DNA of 64,000 bases from Dipylidium caninum (Eukaryota > Platyhelminthes > Cestoda > Cyclophyllidea > Dipylidiidae): the NCBI GenBank assembly GCA_017562135.1, contig QEYB01000798.1, positions 1-64,000 on the forward strand, written 5' to 3'. This document shows, in pieces, positions 46,530-58,139 of the stretch. A program made the position numbers and the translations under genes. Every line of letters starts with the position of its first letter. The stretch's first letter is position 1. Under the pieces are notes generated by a model. It was given only the letters and a program-made list of their open reading frames with translations, was not told where the DNA came from and searched no databases.

Positions 46530-47580
46530 CCGCATTTTGAGAAGGCGGGAACGGGCACCCGTTTTGAGTGAAGTCCCATCAGGCTTCTTGTGTGTACGGT
46601 GTCAACTTGCAGATCCAACATGCCAAATTTTGCCGTTTTTTCGCCCTAACAGGATATTTAATTAGAAAGTAGAAACATAGTATAGTCAACATTTGATGTC
46701 ACAATTACGGGCTATAAGTTCCCAAATCAAGATAAGCTGCTGTCCACGCCAAACAGGAAAGTATCCCGCAACAACACATCTGTATGAAATATCAGAGGGA
46801 AATTGACATGAGCCCAATTAATACAGCGGCCTCAGGCGAGCAGCGATGTTTCCTCAGCGCTCTACGCCAGAGAGCTAAACACTATCGCGAGAAGAATGTC
46901 CAGAAGAAGTGTTCCTAATTTCATTATGGTCAAGAGACGACCAACTACGCAACACTAAGCTTATGATTCCCAGCAATCCGCCTTCTCTTCCACCAATGGC
47001 TGCTGGCCGGATTGTCGAACATCCGATTTCGTTGACAGATGAACACTGCCTAACATAGGTGGTGTGGATGGTGCAAAGGCCACGCATTATTCCATCTGGG
47101 TGAGCCACAGTGAGATAGATCATCAGGGCACTAGCTCGAACTCACGCTCACCTGCATGGCAAAAGCAGAATCCACCCGCTGAGAAATGGAAGAATTAAAA
47201 AATCGGCACATTTTCTTCGAATAATCTACTTGAATTTTTCCAAAGACATCTGTAACTCTATCCAACACTCGATAGTTCTTAGCCTCGAGTACGGAAACCT
47301 CACACAATGACTTATCAGCTAGGAATTGTCCTGTGAACTCGAATGTCTCGATGAAGTAGGCGCCGCGGAGCATGATGCTAAAGAAGAGAAGTCATGAAAG
47401 GCGCAAAATAGGTCTATATCAGGAAACATTACTTATGTCTCTTGTAAGGGGACAGGATGAGGTCAAAGATGAGCCGTTCCCCTATCACTGAAATTTTAAA
47501 CTTCCGACCCTCAGATAACAACTTTGTGCAGGATGGTGGTCCACTTGGAATTCCCTAAATAGGCAACCAAATGTCGTACG
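46530..47580 (-). repeat. Inverted, internally deleted duplicate of the copy 3 region
   Basis: Reverse complement of parts of 8,900-11,130: exon 2 (partial) and exon 3 of copy 3, then directly the 10,640-11,130 unit, skipping about 1.3 kb (9,310-10,640). Confidence 0.75.
47165..47580 (-). pseudogene. Secreted-family copy, partial exon 2 and exon 3, minus strand
   Basis: Exon 2 remnant 47,580-47,433 reads through the ACATTTGGTTGCC and AAAATTTCAGTGATAGG words of copy 3 and ends at a GTAATG donor. Exon 3 starts at 47,377 after CTTTAG and is open: GAYFIETFEFTGQFLADKS, then EAKNYRVLDRVTDV. The duplication junction near 47,165 replaces the family C terminus by unrelated residues. No exon 1. Confidence 0.7.
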
Positions 47581-48079
47581 ACGACTGAGCTGAAGTCTAG
47601 TCCGTTTCGAGATGAGGATGACTGAAAACAACCACTTACCACTTAACCGCATCAATACGATATTTTGTAAGTCGCTACAGCTTCGCTATGTTAATGCCAT
47701 CAAAAGAAGCCACTCGAAATCTCGCCCCCAATGCGAAACGTTCCACGATTGGTCTCGGTGCCACAAATGGAGTTTTTTCCCCGACGTCGTTGCCATAGAG
47801 TAAGGAGTTGTCTTTGTACTCAACGACGAAGCGGTCCCTTGAAATAGGGATTTTTCAAACAGCACCAAAACGTGAAAATCAGTTCAGTTTGTGGATCTCT
47901 CGTGTCGTACGGCAAGAGACACATCAAAGTATCATCTTAAAGTTGCTCAAAATTGCCATTTGCTCCGAACCTTTGGGTGGGACAACTGACACCAGGAGCC
48001 ATGTCCTGCATCATGTAATTCCAGTTCTGACCGGGGTAACTCTCTGATGTCTTTTTCTATTTTTTTGGAATTGAGAGGT
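47581..48079. other. No recognised gene
   Basis: Short frames on both strands, none resembling the family. No second copy found by eye. Confidence 0.35.
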
Positions 48080-49870
48080 GGTATGCCGATTAGCACCTTG
48101 TGGCTCTCCCTTTATCGCCTCCAAGTTGCCTGATATTAGGGGCTGCTGTCAGCGCGTCCTCTTGACTAAATCATTGCCATACCAAAATCGCATATCAGCA
48201 GCACTGCTAAGATGCAGCAAGAGGTGAAATTCCTGCCAACTGCCGAAGGAGGGCCTTCTGGATGTAGACCAGAAAATTAGATGGTTCCTCCTTTTCCCGT
48301 TGCCTGATGGTAGTTAACGGATGGCTCCCAGGTACCTCACCAACCACAAAAGTCGGTGATGGTACCTTCTAATGTGTGCAATCATGCGAAGATGGTTGTT
48401 CTGCTCCGACTTCTGCTAGACTTTCGATTCCAGTTTTTGCTACAGTGAAATTAAGCTGGATTCAGAGAAAGACTAACTGGCCTGGTGCGGACTCTTCATA
48501 TATTCAGTATTTCAATTGGTTTGGCTGATCCTCCTGAACCACATTCCACTTTACGGGTGCACTAGCAGACACACCATCGTTCTTCTTACCATACTCTTTC
48601 ATTCATTCCCACATTCTCCATCACAATCTCTTCAACGGAGAGCTTTCACCAACGTTCCTTCATAGAGGGTCATAAGAAGGCCCTGTGGTATGAGCCAATA
48701 CCCCTGCTCATTAGGCTGTGTTCAGAGAAGCACAATATCTCCCTTATTTTTTCTCCATTCATTAGCCTCAGCTGACGCTCTCTCTCTCTGACAAACATTT
48801 CCAGAATACACTGTTGCATCACGTCCAGAATAACGGCAGTTCTTGATTTGTTTTTTTAGTAAAGTGAGCTCGGTTTTTAGAGTGTAACTTTAAAATGAGT
48901 TGCTTGCTGCGTTAACCACCAGCATGGCGGTCTTTTATATAAGGTTGCTGACTTCTTCTACGTCCACGTTGAATCTCTGCGCAATAGTTCTGTGGAGGAT
49001 ATCTTCGCCATCTTGTCGAAATGGCTGTTGAGGAAGAATCCTGTTGCTCGTACTCTTGCACCTCTGCGACCGAACTTCACATCGGCGAGAGATGTTTATC
49101 GAAACCGAAACCTTGAACTTGACTGTGCCGAACACAGTCACCAATGACCTTGGGCACTATCAAAAAAGACAATGAGATCGACGATTGCTAGCGCTTCATG
49201 TCGCGTGACATGAGGACCTCATCAACTGAAGTGGCCAACATCCCTCTCAGCATTGCTTATTACTCCTCTAATGCGAGTAAAGAGTAATTTCTCAGATTAA
49301 ATAGACACATGTCCAGCATATAGAGGCCACTGGGTGGGATCAAGGGCACTCAACCGCGGATGTAGTAATCTACCCGAGGACGAAAAATTGCGTTTTATTT
49401 ATCCAACGGTCATATCAGGACGATGAATCTCAAATGACGTGACGTAAAAAAGCCCACCTGGCCACATTCGTCATGTAAGATTTGCCCTACTGTGATGGAG
49501 AACTAAGCGATGCTGCAGGAAGTAGGAGAAAGTAGCACATGAAACAAATAGTGTTGTGTATTATTTCTGCCTCTTCCAGTAAATTCCACTAGCCTGTTTT
49601 TAAGTGGCACTGGCACAGCTAGTGCATGCACAATACATGCGGTAATACACAAGGTGTCCTCTGACGACAGCGTCTAGAAGATCGGGGTCAAGTCCCAGTG
49701 TGCAGATTGGATGAGGATTTGGAAGTCCATTTGAGCCCCAGCCGGGTGGCGCTTGAATGATGAACTCTCCTCTTCCCTCCGCTGGTGTAGCCTTTAGGCG
49801 GCCACTTTATAGCGATGCTCAAGTGACGGGCGGTGGAGGAATTCGGGCAATGATATTGTTTCAGTCTGAG
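48080..49870. repeat. Shuffled, shortened third copy of the palindrome arm
   Basis: Blocks in order: 48,110-48,480 matches 37,480-37,830; 48,480-48,800 matches 39,095-39,430; 48,930-49,025 matches 41,640-41,735; 49,110-49,275 matches 36,770-36,920 in the opposite sense (left-arm orientation); 49,290-49,870 matches 42,440-42,725 and the reverse of 24,860-25,390. More diverged than the two arms are from each other. Confidence 0.8.
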
Positions 49871-50639
49871 TGATGAAAAACGAACCACAAAGCCTTTTAG
49901 GACATTATAGGACACGTCCAACTTTGAGAGCTATACATCATGGCCAATCGTCTGGACATTTCTAGTTATTACCGATTAATTCCGGGTGCTGTGTATCAGA
50001 ATTCAAAGAACTCCGAGTGACTTGAATGTAGCGATTGGAAGTGTCGGTTTCCTCCTTTGTCATGCGGGACTGTTGAAATGCATCTCAAATCAACGAACTC
50101 TAACTTCATCGTTATCGAGGAAAAGAGGCCTTCAGTCTCGTAGGTCACTCCGCTGTCCCTGAAGGGTTGCAGGTTCTCCTATTTAGTTGATTATATCAGC
50201 CTCACATACTAACGAATTGGGATGCGGCTCTCGAAGGTCATTCAAAGGCAATCTCGTCGAGAAGTCTAGCAACTACACTGGATAATGCAGATACTGACAA
50301 GTAGGAGGGAATAGCATTTCAGTTAGAGGAGGCAGCATCACATTTCTCTTAATGTGGACATGCATGTAAGCAGATATCACAAGCACGGTGCTATGATTAG
50401 TCTTCGAGATGCACTTGTTAATGAGTAGATATAAAGGATAGGTCCTCAGCCAAATGGACGTTCGGGGAAGGAACATTTGTTAGCCCTCGGCTCTAGAGTA
50501 GTCCATGAAACTCGACCGGTGCTCCTTGTTTCGCGTTTCACCACGGCACTACACATGCTTCACACTAATCCGTACACATGTCACATCTCTACTGCGTCTT
50601 CCACGACCCTGCACACACTGCATTTCTCTTCCTACGGCA
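49871..50639. other. No recognised gene
   Basis: Short unsupported frames. Nothing repeated was recognised. Confidence 0.35.
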
Positions 50640-50830
50640 CCTCGTCGGCCTTCGAAGCCTGTAACTGAGGATTGAGAGGTATTTGGACATCTCGGCACAG
50701 TTGGCGTATGAGGCCTTCAGAGGAATGATGCTCGCCCCGGAGGCGTCAACTTTCAGCACCACGTTGAAAAGAAGTTATTTTAATAGTCATGAAATTGAGG
50801 CTCGAATAAGGTTGAGAAGCTCGCCTATGA
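50640..50830 (+). pseudogene. Family exon 2 remnant
   Basis: GGACATCTCGGCACAGTTGGC continues into GTATGAGGCCTTCAGAGG, reading DISAQLAYEAFRGMML, the LAYE-F-R-M signature of exon 2. Flanked by unrelated sequence. Confidence 0.45.
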
Positions 50831-50999
50831 CTTGTTTAGGCTGCGAAGAGATTTCGAAGTAAAGGAGTAGGGTAAAAATTGTACACATTCTAAAAATAAA
50901 GCAATTTTAGTCCTGCATCTAATCTGGTCTCTTACGGCGTCTTTCGTGACCCCTACAGAAACGTGATGCCCGAAAACCCGAAGATCCATAGAATGCCGC

Positions 51000-51180
51000 G
51001 CTCGTCTCACGCAAAGACGGTGAAGGGGGAGGTGAGGAGGCCGAGTAACGTAGGCTTCCTTCAATTCTCCTCACCTCTAGAGGCTTTGCGAAAAAGTACA
51101 TCGGTTCAGCTGGGTCAGCAGGGTGGATGTGGTGGGGTGTTCTCAAGTCGTGTCCCACCCTAGGGACAATGCAATCTACT
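51000..51180 (-). pseudogene. Family promoter and exon 1 remnant, start codon deleted
   Basis: On the minus strand: GTCCCTAGGGTGGGACACGAC, CCACCCTGCTGACCCAGCTG, ACTTTTTCGCAAAGCCTCTAG (TATA lost), then leader GGAAGCCTACG joined directly to TTACTCGGCCTCCTCACC and TTCACCGTCTTTGCG. The ATG and first signal-peptide codons are deleted. Confidence 0.6.
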
Positions 51181-51779
51181 TGATGCACCAAAAACACTGA
51201 TCCTATCTATCATTGTTGACCTCCTAAACGTATAGCTCTGCCTCACGAACACGGACACTAGTCGGAAACTGCACTAAGAAGAAGAAGAAGTAATACGTCA
51301 TTTTCATACTGCATTTATTTCTTCCTATCAAGCACGTCTTAAAAGCATTCTAAAGTGAGGTGGATGAGACGGTCAAAGGTTGGAGAAATACCTGTCTATG
51401 TTCATTATTCAGTCGTCCAACTTCATGTCTTTAAGAGAGTTTGGTTGGAATAATGGTATTTGGCATTCGTTTACTACTATTTATTGCTACATCTTAGAAA
51501 GCTCGACACTGACTTGCAAAAGCAAGACTTGAAGCTACCCCCTATCCAGTTATTATTTCCACTAAACATTATGAAGTAAAAATGAGGACATGTGGTCCCG
51601 CGACGCAGAATAATGATAGAAAATGGGGCTGCCAAACATTATTGAGATTGGCACGTTCGCGGTTGTGTGTACAATGAGGTGACTATGGGAAATGAGGGCT
51701 ATTTTGCCTGGTCAATGTGTTAGTCAGGCGCTAACTAGCTGGTCCAACAAATAGCTTTTTACTGTTCCTGAGCGCATCA

Positions 51780-52240
51780 CGGAGTGAACAAACACAAGCA
51801 CATATACACCGTTGAATCAGTACATTTCTTTGTCAAGGTGTATAAAAGTTATGAGAATTCGAAAGAGCCTGCGTGGTAGACAGAATCTGCTAACATGCCG
51901 GTCTTCGTGATAGCCCAGCAGCACCACCTCCAGACCTCCATTTCCTTGTCTTCCCGCCGCATGAGGCAGAAGCGACAGCCTGTGTTTCCACTTCTAGAGT
52001 CCTTCCGGGTGATTTCCTTTCTTTCTTCATCTCATCAAGTGTTTTGCTCATTGCATGCTCATAGGTCTTTGGTCACACAACACCTTGTTAGCCATGGGCA
52101 ACTGTCGAGAGCTCCAGAAGTTAATGAGGGCGGTGAAACACCTGACTTATAGGGGCACATCCAAATGGAGAACGATTCTGGGACGACTTTTTTGTGGATA
52201 GTCAGGAGTTTGAAACATCGATGGTAGGTAAAGGCACCCT
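51780..52240 (+). pseudogene. Secreted-family copy, exon 1 and partial exon 2
   Basis: Box ACAAACACAAGCACATATAC, TATAAAAG at 51,841-51,848, ATG 51,895 (MPVFVIAQQHHLQT). The exon 2 acceptor is CACACAA rather than CACACAG. Exon 2 keeps TTAATGAGGGCGGTGAAACACCTG at about 52,120 and ends near 52,235 before GTAGGTAAAG. Many codons are missing between these points. Confidence 0.65.
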
Positions 52241-53960
52241 CTCTGAATTCGTCCAGTCAGTACAGGAGATTTACAAGTCATTTCCCCTAAAATTAGCTGA
52301 TTTTCGGCGCTTTCATCCATCTCAGCACAAACAGGGTGTTTCATGGCGCCCTGATTGGATGTCAAGTAATTTATGCCTGGTGTCCACATAAGAGATTCTT
52401 CTCCACTCTCGGTATGACCACATGTTGGCACAAGAAACGGGGAGCAGTTTGCATGAAAAATGTGTGCTGAAAGCCATGACAAGTTACCTCATTGCCCGCA
52501 AGAAACCTCGTTGGCGTTAACTCCACGCTCATGATGGTGACTATGTTTTGCAGTTTTGTGCCAATCAAAAAGCTGCATTAGATACAGTTGAGTCCCTTAA
52601 CGCAGGTTAAGGAAGGTGATCTTCGTGCAATAGGTCCCTCATTCTTTTACTCGTGCCAACTGCTTGGAGCCATAGCCTTGTAAATACCCGATCATTTCAC
52701 GCGTGTTCTGCTTCAGTAAGAATGAAGTCGGTCCAGCTGAAAACTAAATGTGGACTTTCGATACAACAGAGGGCTGCGCATGAGGCCCTTCGGAACTAGT
52801 AAATTTCATCGTTTTCCTCATGGGAAGGCAGTGGGCAAAAAAAGATGAATGAGGTGCATCCGTCCCAGCAACAAGAAGCAGCCTATTTGCAACACCTCCC
52901 GACCTCCCATCTCACCGTCTTCGCGCGTGAGAAATAAACCAAAGTGCTGTTACATCTGCATCTCTATGAAGCAGACTCTTCACTTCGAGTAGTGACCCTT
53001 GTTCTCTGGAATAACCCCTTTTTTATATATATTCCTGAAGAAATCTTATCTAGGCTATGAGGTCACATGGTCGAAGTAGTCCAGCTAAAAGGCGGTTTCT
53101 GACTTCACATTGAATGACCACGTGAAAATTGGTATTAAAGACGCTTTGAAGTGATTCGATGAAATCACTTCCGCAGCATCCAATAGAGAAAACTGCCTTT
53201 ACGGAAGTAGAAGGTGATCTCCGCAAGGTTCGCCTTCCATCACACAGTTTGCGCAGTCATTTCCAGTGTACTAAATAGCTGCATTTGTAACCAGAAGCAT
53301 TTTTGTTCTACGTGTAGCCGGAAGACTGCTTTTCACCTAGCTGTTGGTGGATGTCCCTACCACCTACGAAGGCAAATAATTGTCCTAGCTAACCAACCAT
53401 AAACGATTCAATAAGTCCCAAAATCCGCGAACCGTGCGAGTTTGATAGCCATACAGAAAGTATATTGCGAACGCTGATTTGTGTTGCAATTTTATAGTAT
53501 TTCAACAAAAGAGCTTCCTTAACTCGTCAAAAACTATTGTTGAATGGTTTGGATTGTGAGTTTCGAAGGGCACTTTAGGACGAATTAAAGGACAAAGAGA
53601 CACCAGCACACTTGCAGAGGGCAAAGCTAGAACCCTGTCTCTAAATATGCTTATCTTTATTTCCTGTGACTCAGGTTACGCCGTGTAACCGGTAGGCCGA
53701 ACTCCTTATTGGTGGTTAAATGAGGATTAGAATTTGCAACTCATAGCACATAAGACAGCGCAGCATTGTTGTTTTTCCCTATCAACTGTAGCGACAGCAT
53801 CGAGTTCTGTGTAGTGTCGGTAGCGTTGCCAGTCCGCTGTAGTCCGTTGTAGTCATGGGTCTCGTGTCTGCTCAAACACATGAGACGACAGCAGGTTGAG
53901 GTGCCGTCCATTAGCAATTTTGGAGTGCTTAACTGTTCCACAGCTGTTTTATGAGAGTTA

Positions 53961-54020
53961 TCATTTTTTGGGCTGCGAGGTGGGGAGGTATAGTAGATAG
54001 CCTATCACGAACATCGGCAT
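53961..54020 (-). pseudogene. Family exon 1 fragment, minus strand
   Basis: ATG at 54,020 reads MPMFVIGYLLYLPTSQPKK then TGA. The first 12 residues are a good family signal peptide. No exons 2-3 follow toward lower coordinates. Confidence 0.6.
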
Positions 54021-54059
54021 GGTGCTGAACATTGACAACCCGAATATCTCCTTCAACCC

Positions 54060-54165
54060 TTCGCACTTATATATGCCATATCGGAAAAGTCTATTGGTCC
54101 AGCAGAGTGGGTGTCTTAATGTTTTCTCGCCTCGTGTTACACCCAGGGACATCGGAATCTAGTTG
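54060..54165 (-). promoter_or_regulatory. Well preserved family promoter, minus strand
   Basis: On the minus strand: GTCCCTGGGTGTAACACGAGG, ACCCACTCTGCTGGACC, then TATATAAGTGCGAAGG with TATATAAG at 54,074-54,067, 46 bases before the ATG. The 14.26 kb duplicate keeps only the distal part, cut at its deletion point. Confidence 0.7.
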
Positions 54166-54324
54166 TTGGGCCATAATTTCCGTGCCATTCTGCCTTTCTT
54201 AACCCATTAAGTATGCTCGCCTTTCACTCAATCAATTGTGCACAAAACAAACAACGGTGACTACCGATAAGTTGGTTTGAGAGGAGCAAGGCTGTATGTA
54301 CATTTCGGGAATAAAGAATCAAGG

Positions 54325-54983
54325 AGGATTGAGGGACTTAAGAAATATGAAGCTTGAGGATATCGATGTTGTCATCAGTGGGTGTCTCAGCAATGAATTG
54401 ACTGAATTGACAGTCTGTGAGCTGGCTCGCTATCACTCACATTCTCGCACTCATTTCATGTGCTTTTATTCCTCCCAAAACAGAAATTGTTTTCGACGCT
54501 CAACTACAATTCGACACACAAGATATGTTTCACCAAAATTTTCCCCTTCTATTCCAATACTCGATGGGCAAATGATCATTTTCTCCTGATGATTTCCACT
54601 CCCCTGCCGCCCCCACTAGTCGGCTTCTGTCACCTTCTGCCAAGGAATAGAGCTTGTAAACTGCCAAAAGTCTTTCACAGCATTTTTCCGTTTATTGCAC
54701 TTTATCTCTTCCATAAGCAACCGGTAATTAGGCAAAAGGCAATAGCCCTTCCGTGAAGTATCGGGTGAATGTGAAGAATGCGGCAGGATTTGATATTGCC
54801 GGAAAGTTTTTTAATTTTTCGACAGTAAATGAAGCTTCAGGTGCTTTTTATGCCTTATCGTACAGCAGTTTTGCACGTGCCAATTGGTTAATTTTGGTTG
54901 TTATTCTTCCTGAGTTTCCCTTGCATGACAATAATTCCATGACAATAGGACTCTGCCGCTGTTACGTTTCCACGTCCTTGTAG
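54325..54983 (+). pseudogene. Divergent family copy, exons 2-3
   Basis: Exon 2-like frame near 54,325-54,420 has LRDLRNMKLEDIDVVIS, comparable to ADLRDARWTINLQQ of the 44 kb copy. Exon 3 near 54,770-54,983 is open and reads AAGFDIAGKFFNFSTVNEAS, then ANWLILVVILPEF; gap-free spacing matches AYVIRAFEF... and KYRVLDAVL of the reference. It stops about 10 codons short of the family C terminus. No signal-peptide exon is attached. A distinct subfamily shared with 14.5 and 45.1 kb. Confidence 0.5.
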
Positions 54984-56110
54984 GAAATTATTACTGTTGG
55001 TGAACATTCCTTTAGCATTTCATCATTGGGTAACCATTATAATCTACTTAGTGAAATTTGGGTTGTATTCCGGCAGAGATTGAATCAGCTACCCGTATAT
55101 ACCATTTCCACACTGCATTTGTTTCTTCCTATCAAGCACGTCTTAGAAACATTCTAAAGTGAGGTGGGTGAGACGATCAAAGGAGGAAGAGACACCGGCA
55201 GGTTCACCTTTGTGTGCCATCTAAATCGCATCGCGTAACTGTCTCAGTGAGTCGACGGTGTTTTGACTTGGATGTGAGCGAGAGTTCAAGTGAGTGCACT
55301 GGTGGCCTCACCCCAATTGACTCAATTGAAAGAATGCATCTTGTGGACATGCTGGCAGGGAATGAAGCGAAGGCATGCTTGCGTTCATTCTTACTTACAG
55401 CTTCTCGTCTCAGCTGCAGGCACGAGAATTTGGGTCACCTTCCCCGTAGGTGGTGAGAATTAAGGTTTCAGGAAAAATATTCACTTACAGTTGCTGCGAA
55501 AATGGAATATTTTGCATTAATGGAAGAATTTTAGATCGAATAATTACAAAAGCCTCCAATCGAGTAAACGGTGAGCTGCAACCACCTCAGAAACAAACAT
55601 GCCACAAGGTACAACCAAGAGTCCGATTGTACGGACGAAGTTGAGCTTGTCAACCATGGTTTACAATATAAATCGCTTAGTTTTCCGATCCTGTCCTGCC
55701 TCACTCCGGTATTGTTTGAAAGGTTTATGATAAATATGACGTTTAGCACGAACTATGCGAGGTGTTTGTGCTTCATCCTCACTTTGGAGGCGATCCGTCA
55801 CTATTACTTTTATAGGCGTGGGTGGAGAAATGGGGATACCTCATTAGGGAACATACCCAAAGGTGATCAAGTGGTGAGATCACTGCATACTAGCATACCA
55901 ACTTGTGTCTGTTATCGTGACAGAAAGCTAGCAGAAGAACTTGCTCAGTATGGCCAAAAATACGATTGTGACTTCCAACAGCCAATTTAGGCGCTGACCG
56001 TGATGCTGCGAGCGGGTAAACAGAGAGCAGCACACTCACAGAAGGCAAGTGAAGCTGTATGTAGTCGACAAGTGTGCACGTTGCAGACGGTAGGTCAAGC
56101 CTTATGCTGT

Positions 56111-57039
56111 TAGCTTGATTATCTGTGTCGAGGTGGAGGCGACTGAAAGGACTAAGGAAGACGCCTTTACATAGGAACGCCTCTTCTTGTCATGCGCTCT
56201 CTCACTTACCTTCCCCATTTTCATTCGTGTGGGGTTGACAGTCCAAACGGAATGGTGGGAAGTGTAGGAACTGTTCGCTGATTGCCAAGGGTGACCTCAC
56301 CTTGTGGCCCCTGCAGCTTGAGAGATGGTGGACGAAGGAGTGAATGAACTGACAAATACCAGTGGATACATTGCAGCAATGTTCTGTGAAGTGTCGACCG
56401 TAATTTTGACCAAAAGAACTTAGTAGATGGTTACGGAGAAGCTGTGGACCTGACTTCCTCTTGTCAAGGAAACGTCCATCTCAGGTGAAAGGAGGAGTTT
56501 ATGAGGATGGTGCTGTTGTAGATGTAGCGAAACTACTCCACCTCGACTAATTGAACAGGAGGGGTGGGTGAGTGGTCGTTTGATCGTAGCTCTGCCTTCT
56601 GGTTGCTTGACAGTAGAAAGGCTGCTGGAGATGGCGTGGAATTCAGCTCAGCGTCAACCAGAATGAGGCTGGCAGTAGTATCACTTGAACTTCAGCCCAC
56701 CCCCTCGTCAAAAATATCGTCGACTCACTGAGAAAATGCGCAATGAGAATTAGATGTCAAAAAACTTGTGTTTACATGTGTCTTGTCACCATATAGTAGC
56801 CCCACCTCCCTCACTTCAAAACAACCTCGAGGACCTGTTTGAAAAGAACACAAATGGTTATATTATGGAATGACACATGGGAGACATTCATGACTCTACC
56901 CCAGTGGAAACACAGCTGCCGTTTGCGAACTATGAGAACCGGTTTCTTTGGATGGTTTCTGATGAGTCTCCTAACCTAGAATGAACGTTTCTGAACACCA
57001 GCCCGTTGGGGAGCCGTCCAAAATACATATCGCAGAGGC
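56111..57039. other. No recognised gene
   Basis: Single-copy in the window as far as I can see; no supported exon. Confidence 0.35.
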
Positions 57040-57049
57040 AGACTTAAGT

Positions 57050-57160
57050 AAAACGTTTTTTATCGTGATAGTCTATCAGCTCAGTTTCCTGACTTCTTCC
57101 TACACCGTTTTCCGGGTGTTCCGGAGCGACAAATAAAGCGGAAGCGTGCTCACTAGTAAA
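57050..57160 (+). pseudogene. Family exon 1 relic, start codon mutated
   Basis: ACGTTTTTTATCGTGATAG stands where other copies have ATGTTCATCTTCGTGATAA. It then reads YQLSFLTSSYTVF, and ACAAATAAAGCGGAAGC matches AAAATAAAGCGGAACTC of the intact exon 1. Promoter and later exons not found. A minus-strand frame across it (57,044-57,313) is likely incidental. Confidence 0.6.
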
Positions 57161-58139
57161 AACCTCTTTGACGATTTTCAATGAACCGAAATGCGTAACC
57201 CCCGCGACATTCACTGTAACCCGATTCCCAATGAACTCCTCCAACCCCTTGAATTGGCCTTTGCTTGGCAAGAGAAGTCGATTCCACCAATTCCGCCGAG
57301 TAAGTGAGTCCACTCGTCCTTCCTTCGTGCTGTCTTACTGCAGGCGACGCGATCTTTTGCTCACCCACAGGGAATACGAGTAAGGGTTTGTATTGCTGCG
57401 TTCGGTTGGCTTCTCCCCATGACTACAACTGCCACAAGAGCAGTGTAGGGGATAGAGTAGAAAGGATTAAGAGAAATAGGAGAGCCTGGCCAATTGCGGC
57501 TATTCGGTAAAAGCACGTAGCATTTGCGCATGAGTGGACGCCTGGCTTATGTTCTAAATGGACGAAAATTCATCAGGCTTACTACGCACGAGTCCTGTGT
57601 TCCTTCAGGGTCTGTGTCTCACGATGAAGTGACGTTTACGATAAGAGATGCCAGTCTTATACTGTTCATCTAGTCATTCTTAGCATCTGCTCTGCCATGT
57701 AGTCTTCCATATGGAGCATTTTGAAAGCAGTTGACATTTAAACCTCCTTTTATTCCTGCCCGCGAGGCACATGGGAAAATCATGCATGTTTGATACAGAA
57801 ATTGGTACAAGCCGTGACAAATAGCAAATTTTACCAAACCTATTTTCAATACTCACCACTTACTTGACAGCGTCAGCATTTTTCTGAAAGTCCCCGATGA
57901 TGACAATGTGTTTAATTCAATTATCATTAGGTTGTTAATGCCTTTGGATACAACTCAAACATTTTTATGACTCCTAGGTACGGATTAATGGGAAAAATCC
58001 TCCACAATCTGTGCTTACCATGCGCATCTGCTGATTCAAATTATCTACTCAACTCAAGCTTTATGAAATATAAAATTTTCTGATACGCTGCAGAAAGAAG
58101 ATTTCCTCGACCAACGGACTTCAAAGAAACGAGGAGTGC
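57161..58139. other. No recognised gene
   Basis: Short frames only; AT-rich around 57,800-58,080. Confidence 0.35.

Larger units (their letters stand above)
51760..56110 (+). repeat. Direct segmental duplicate, fuller copy of 13,855-16,300
   Basis: Retains about 1.95 kb (52,131-54,085) missing from the other copy. 52,240-53,950 within it has only short frames; 55,000-56,110 shows no family exon. The frame at 55,571-55,990 is not conserved in the 15.8-16.2 kb partner and is probably chance. Confidence 0.85.

Noticed and set aside
49685..49700. GGGGTCAAGTCCC as a tRNA T-arm
   Set aside because: No matching acceptor, D or anticodon stems nearby; also present as ordinary duplicated sequence at about 25,010.
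55571..55990. 139-codon frame
   Set aside because: Not conserved in the duplicate at 15.8-16.2 kb, where indels change the frame.
57044..57313. 89-codon minus-strand frame as a gene
   Set aside because: Its end overlaps, on the opposite strand, a recognisable family exon 1 relic; no splice or homology support.
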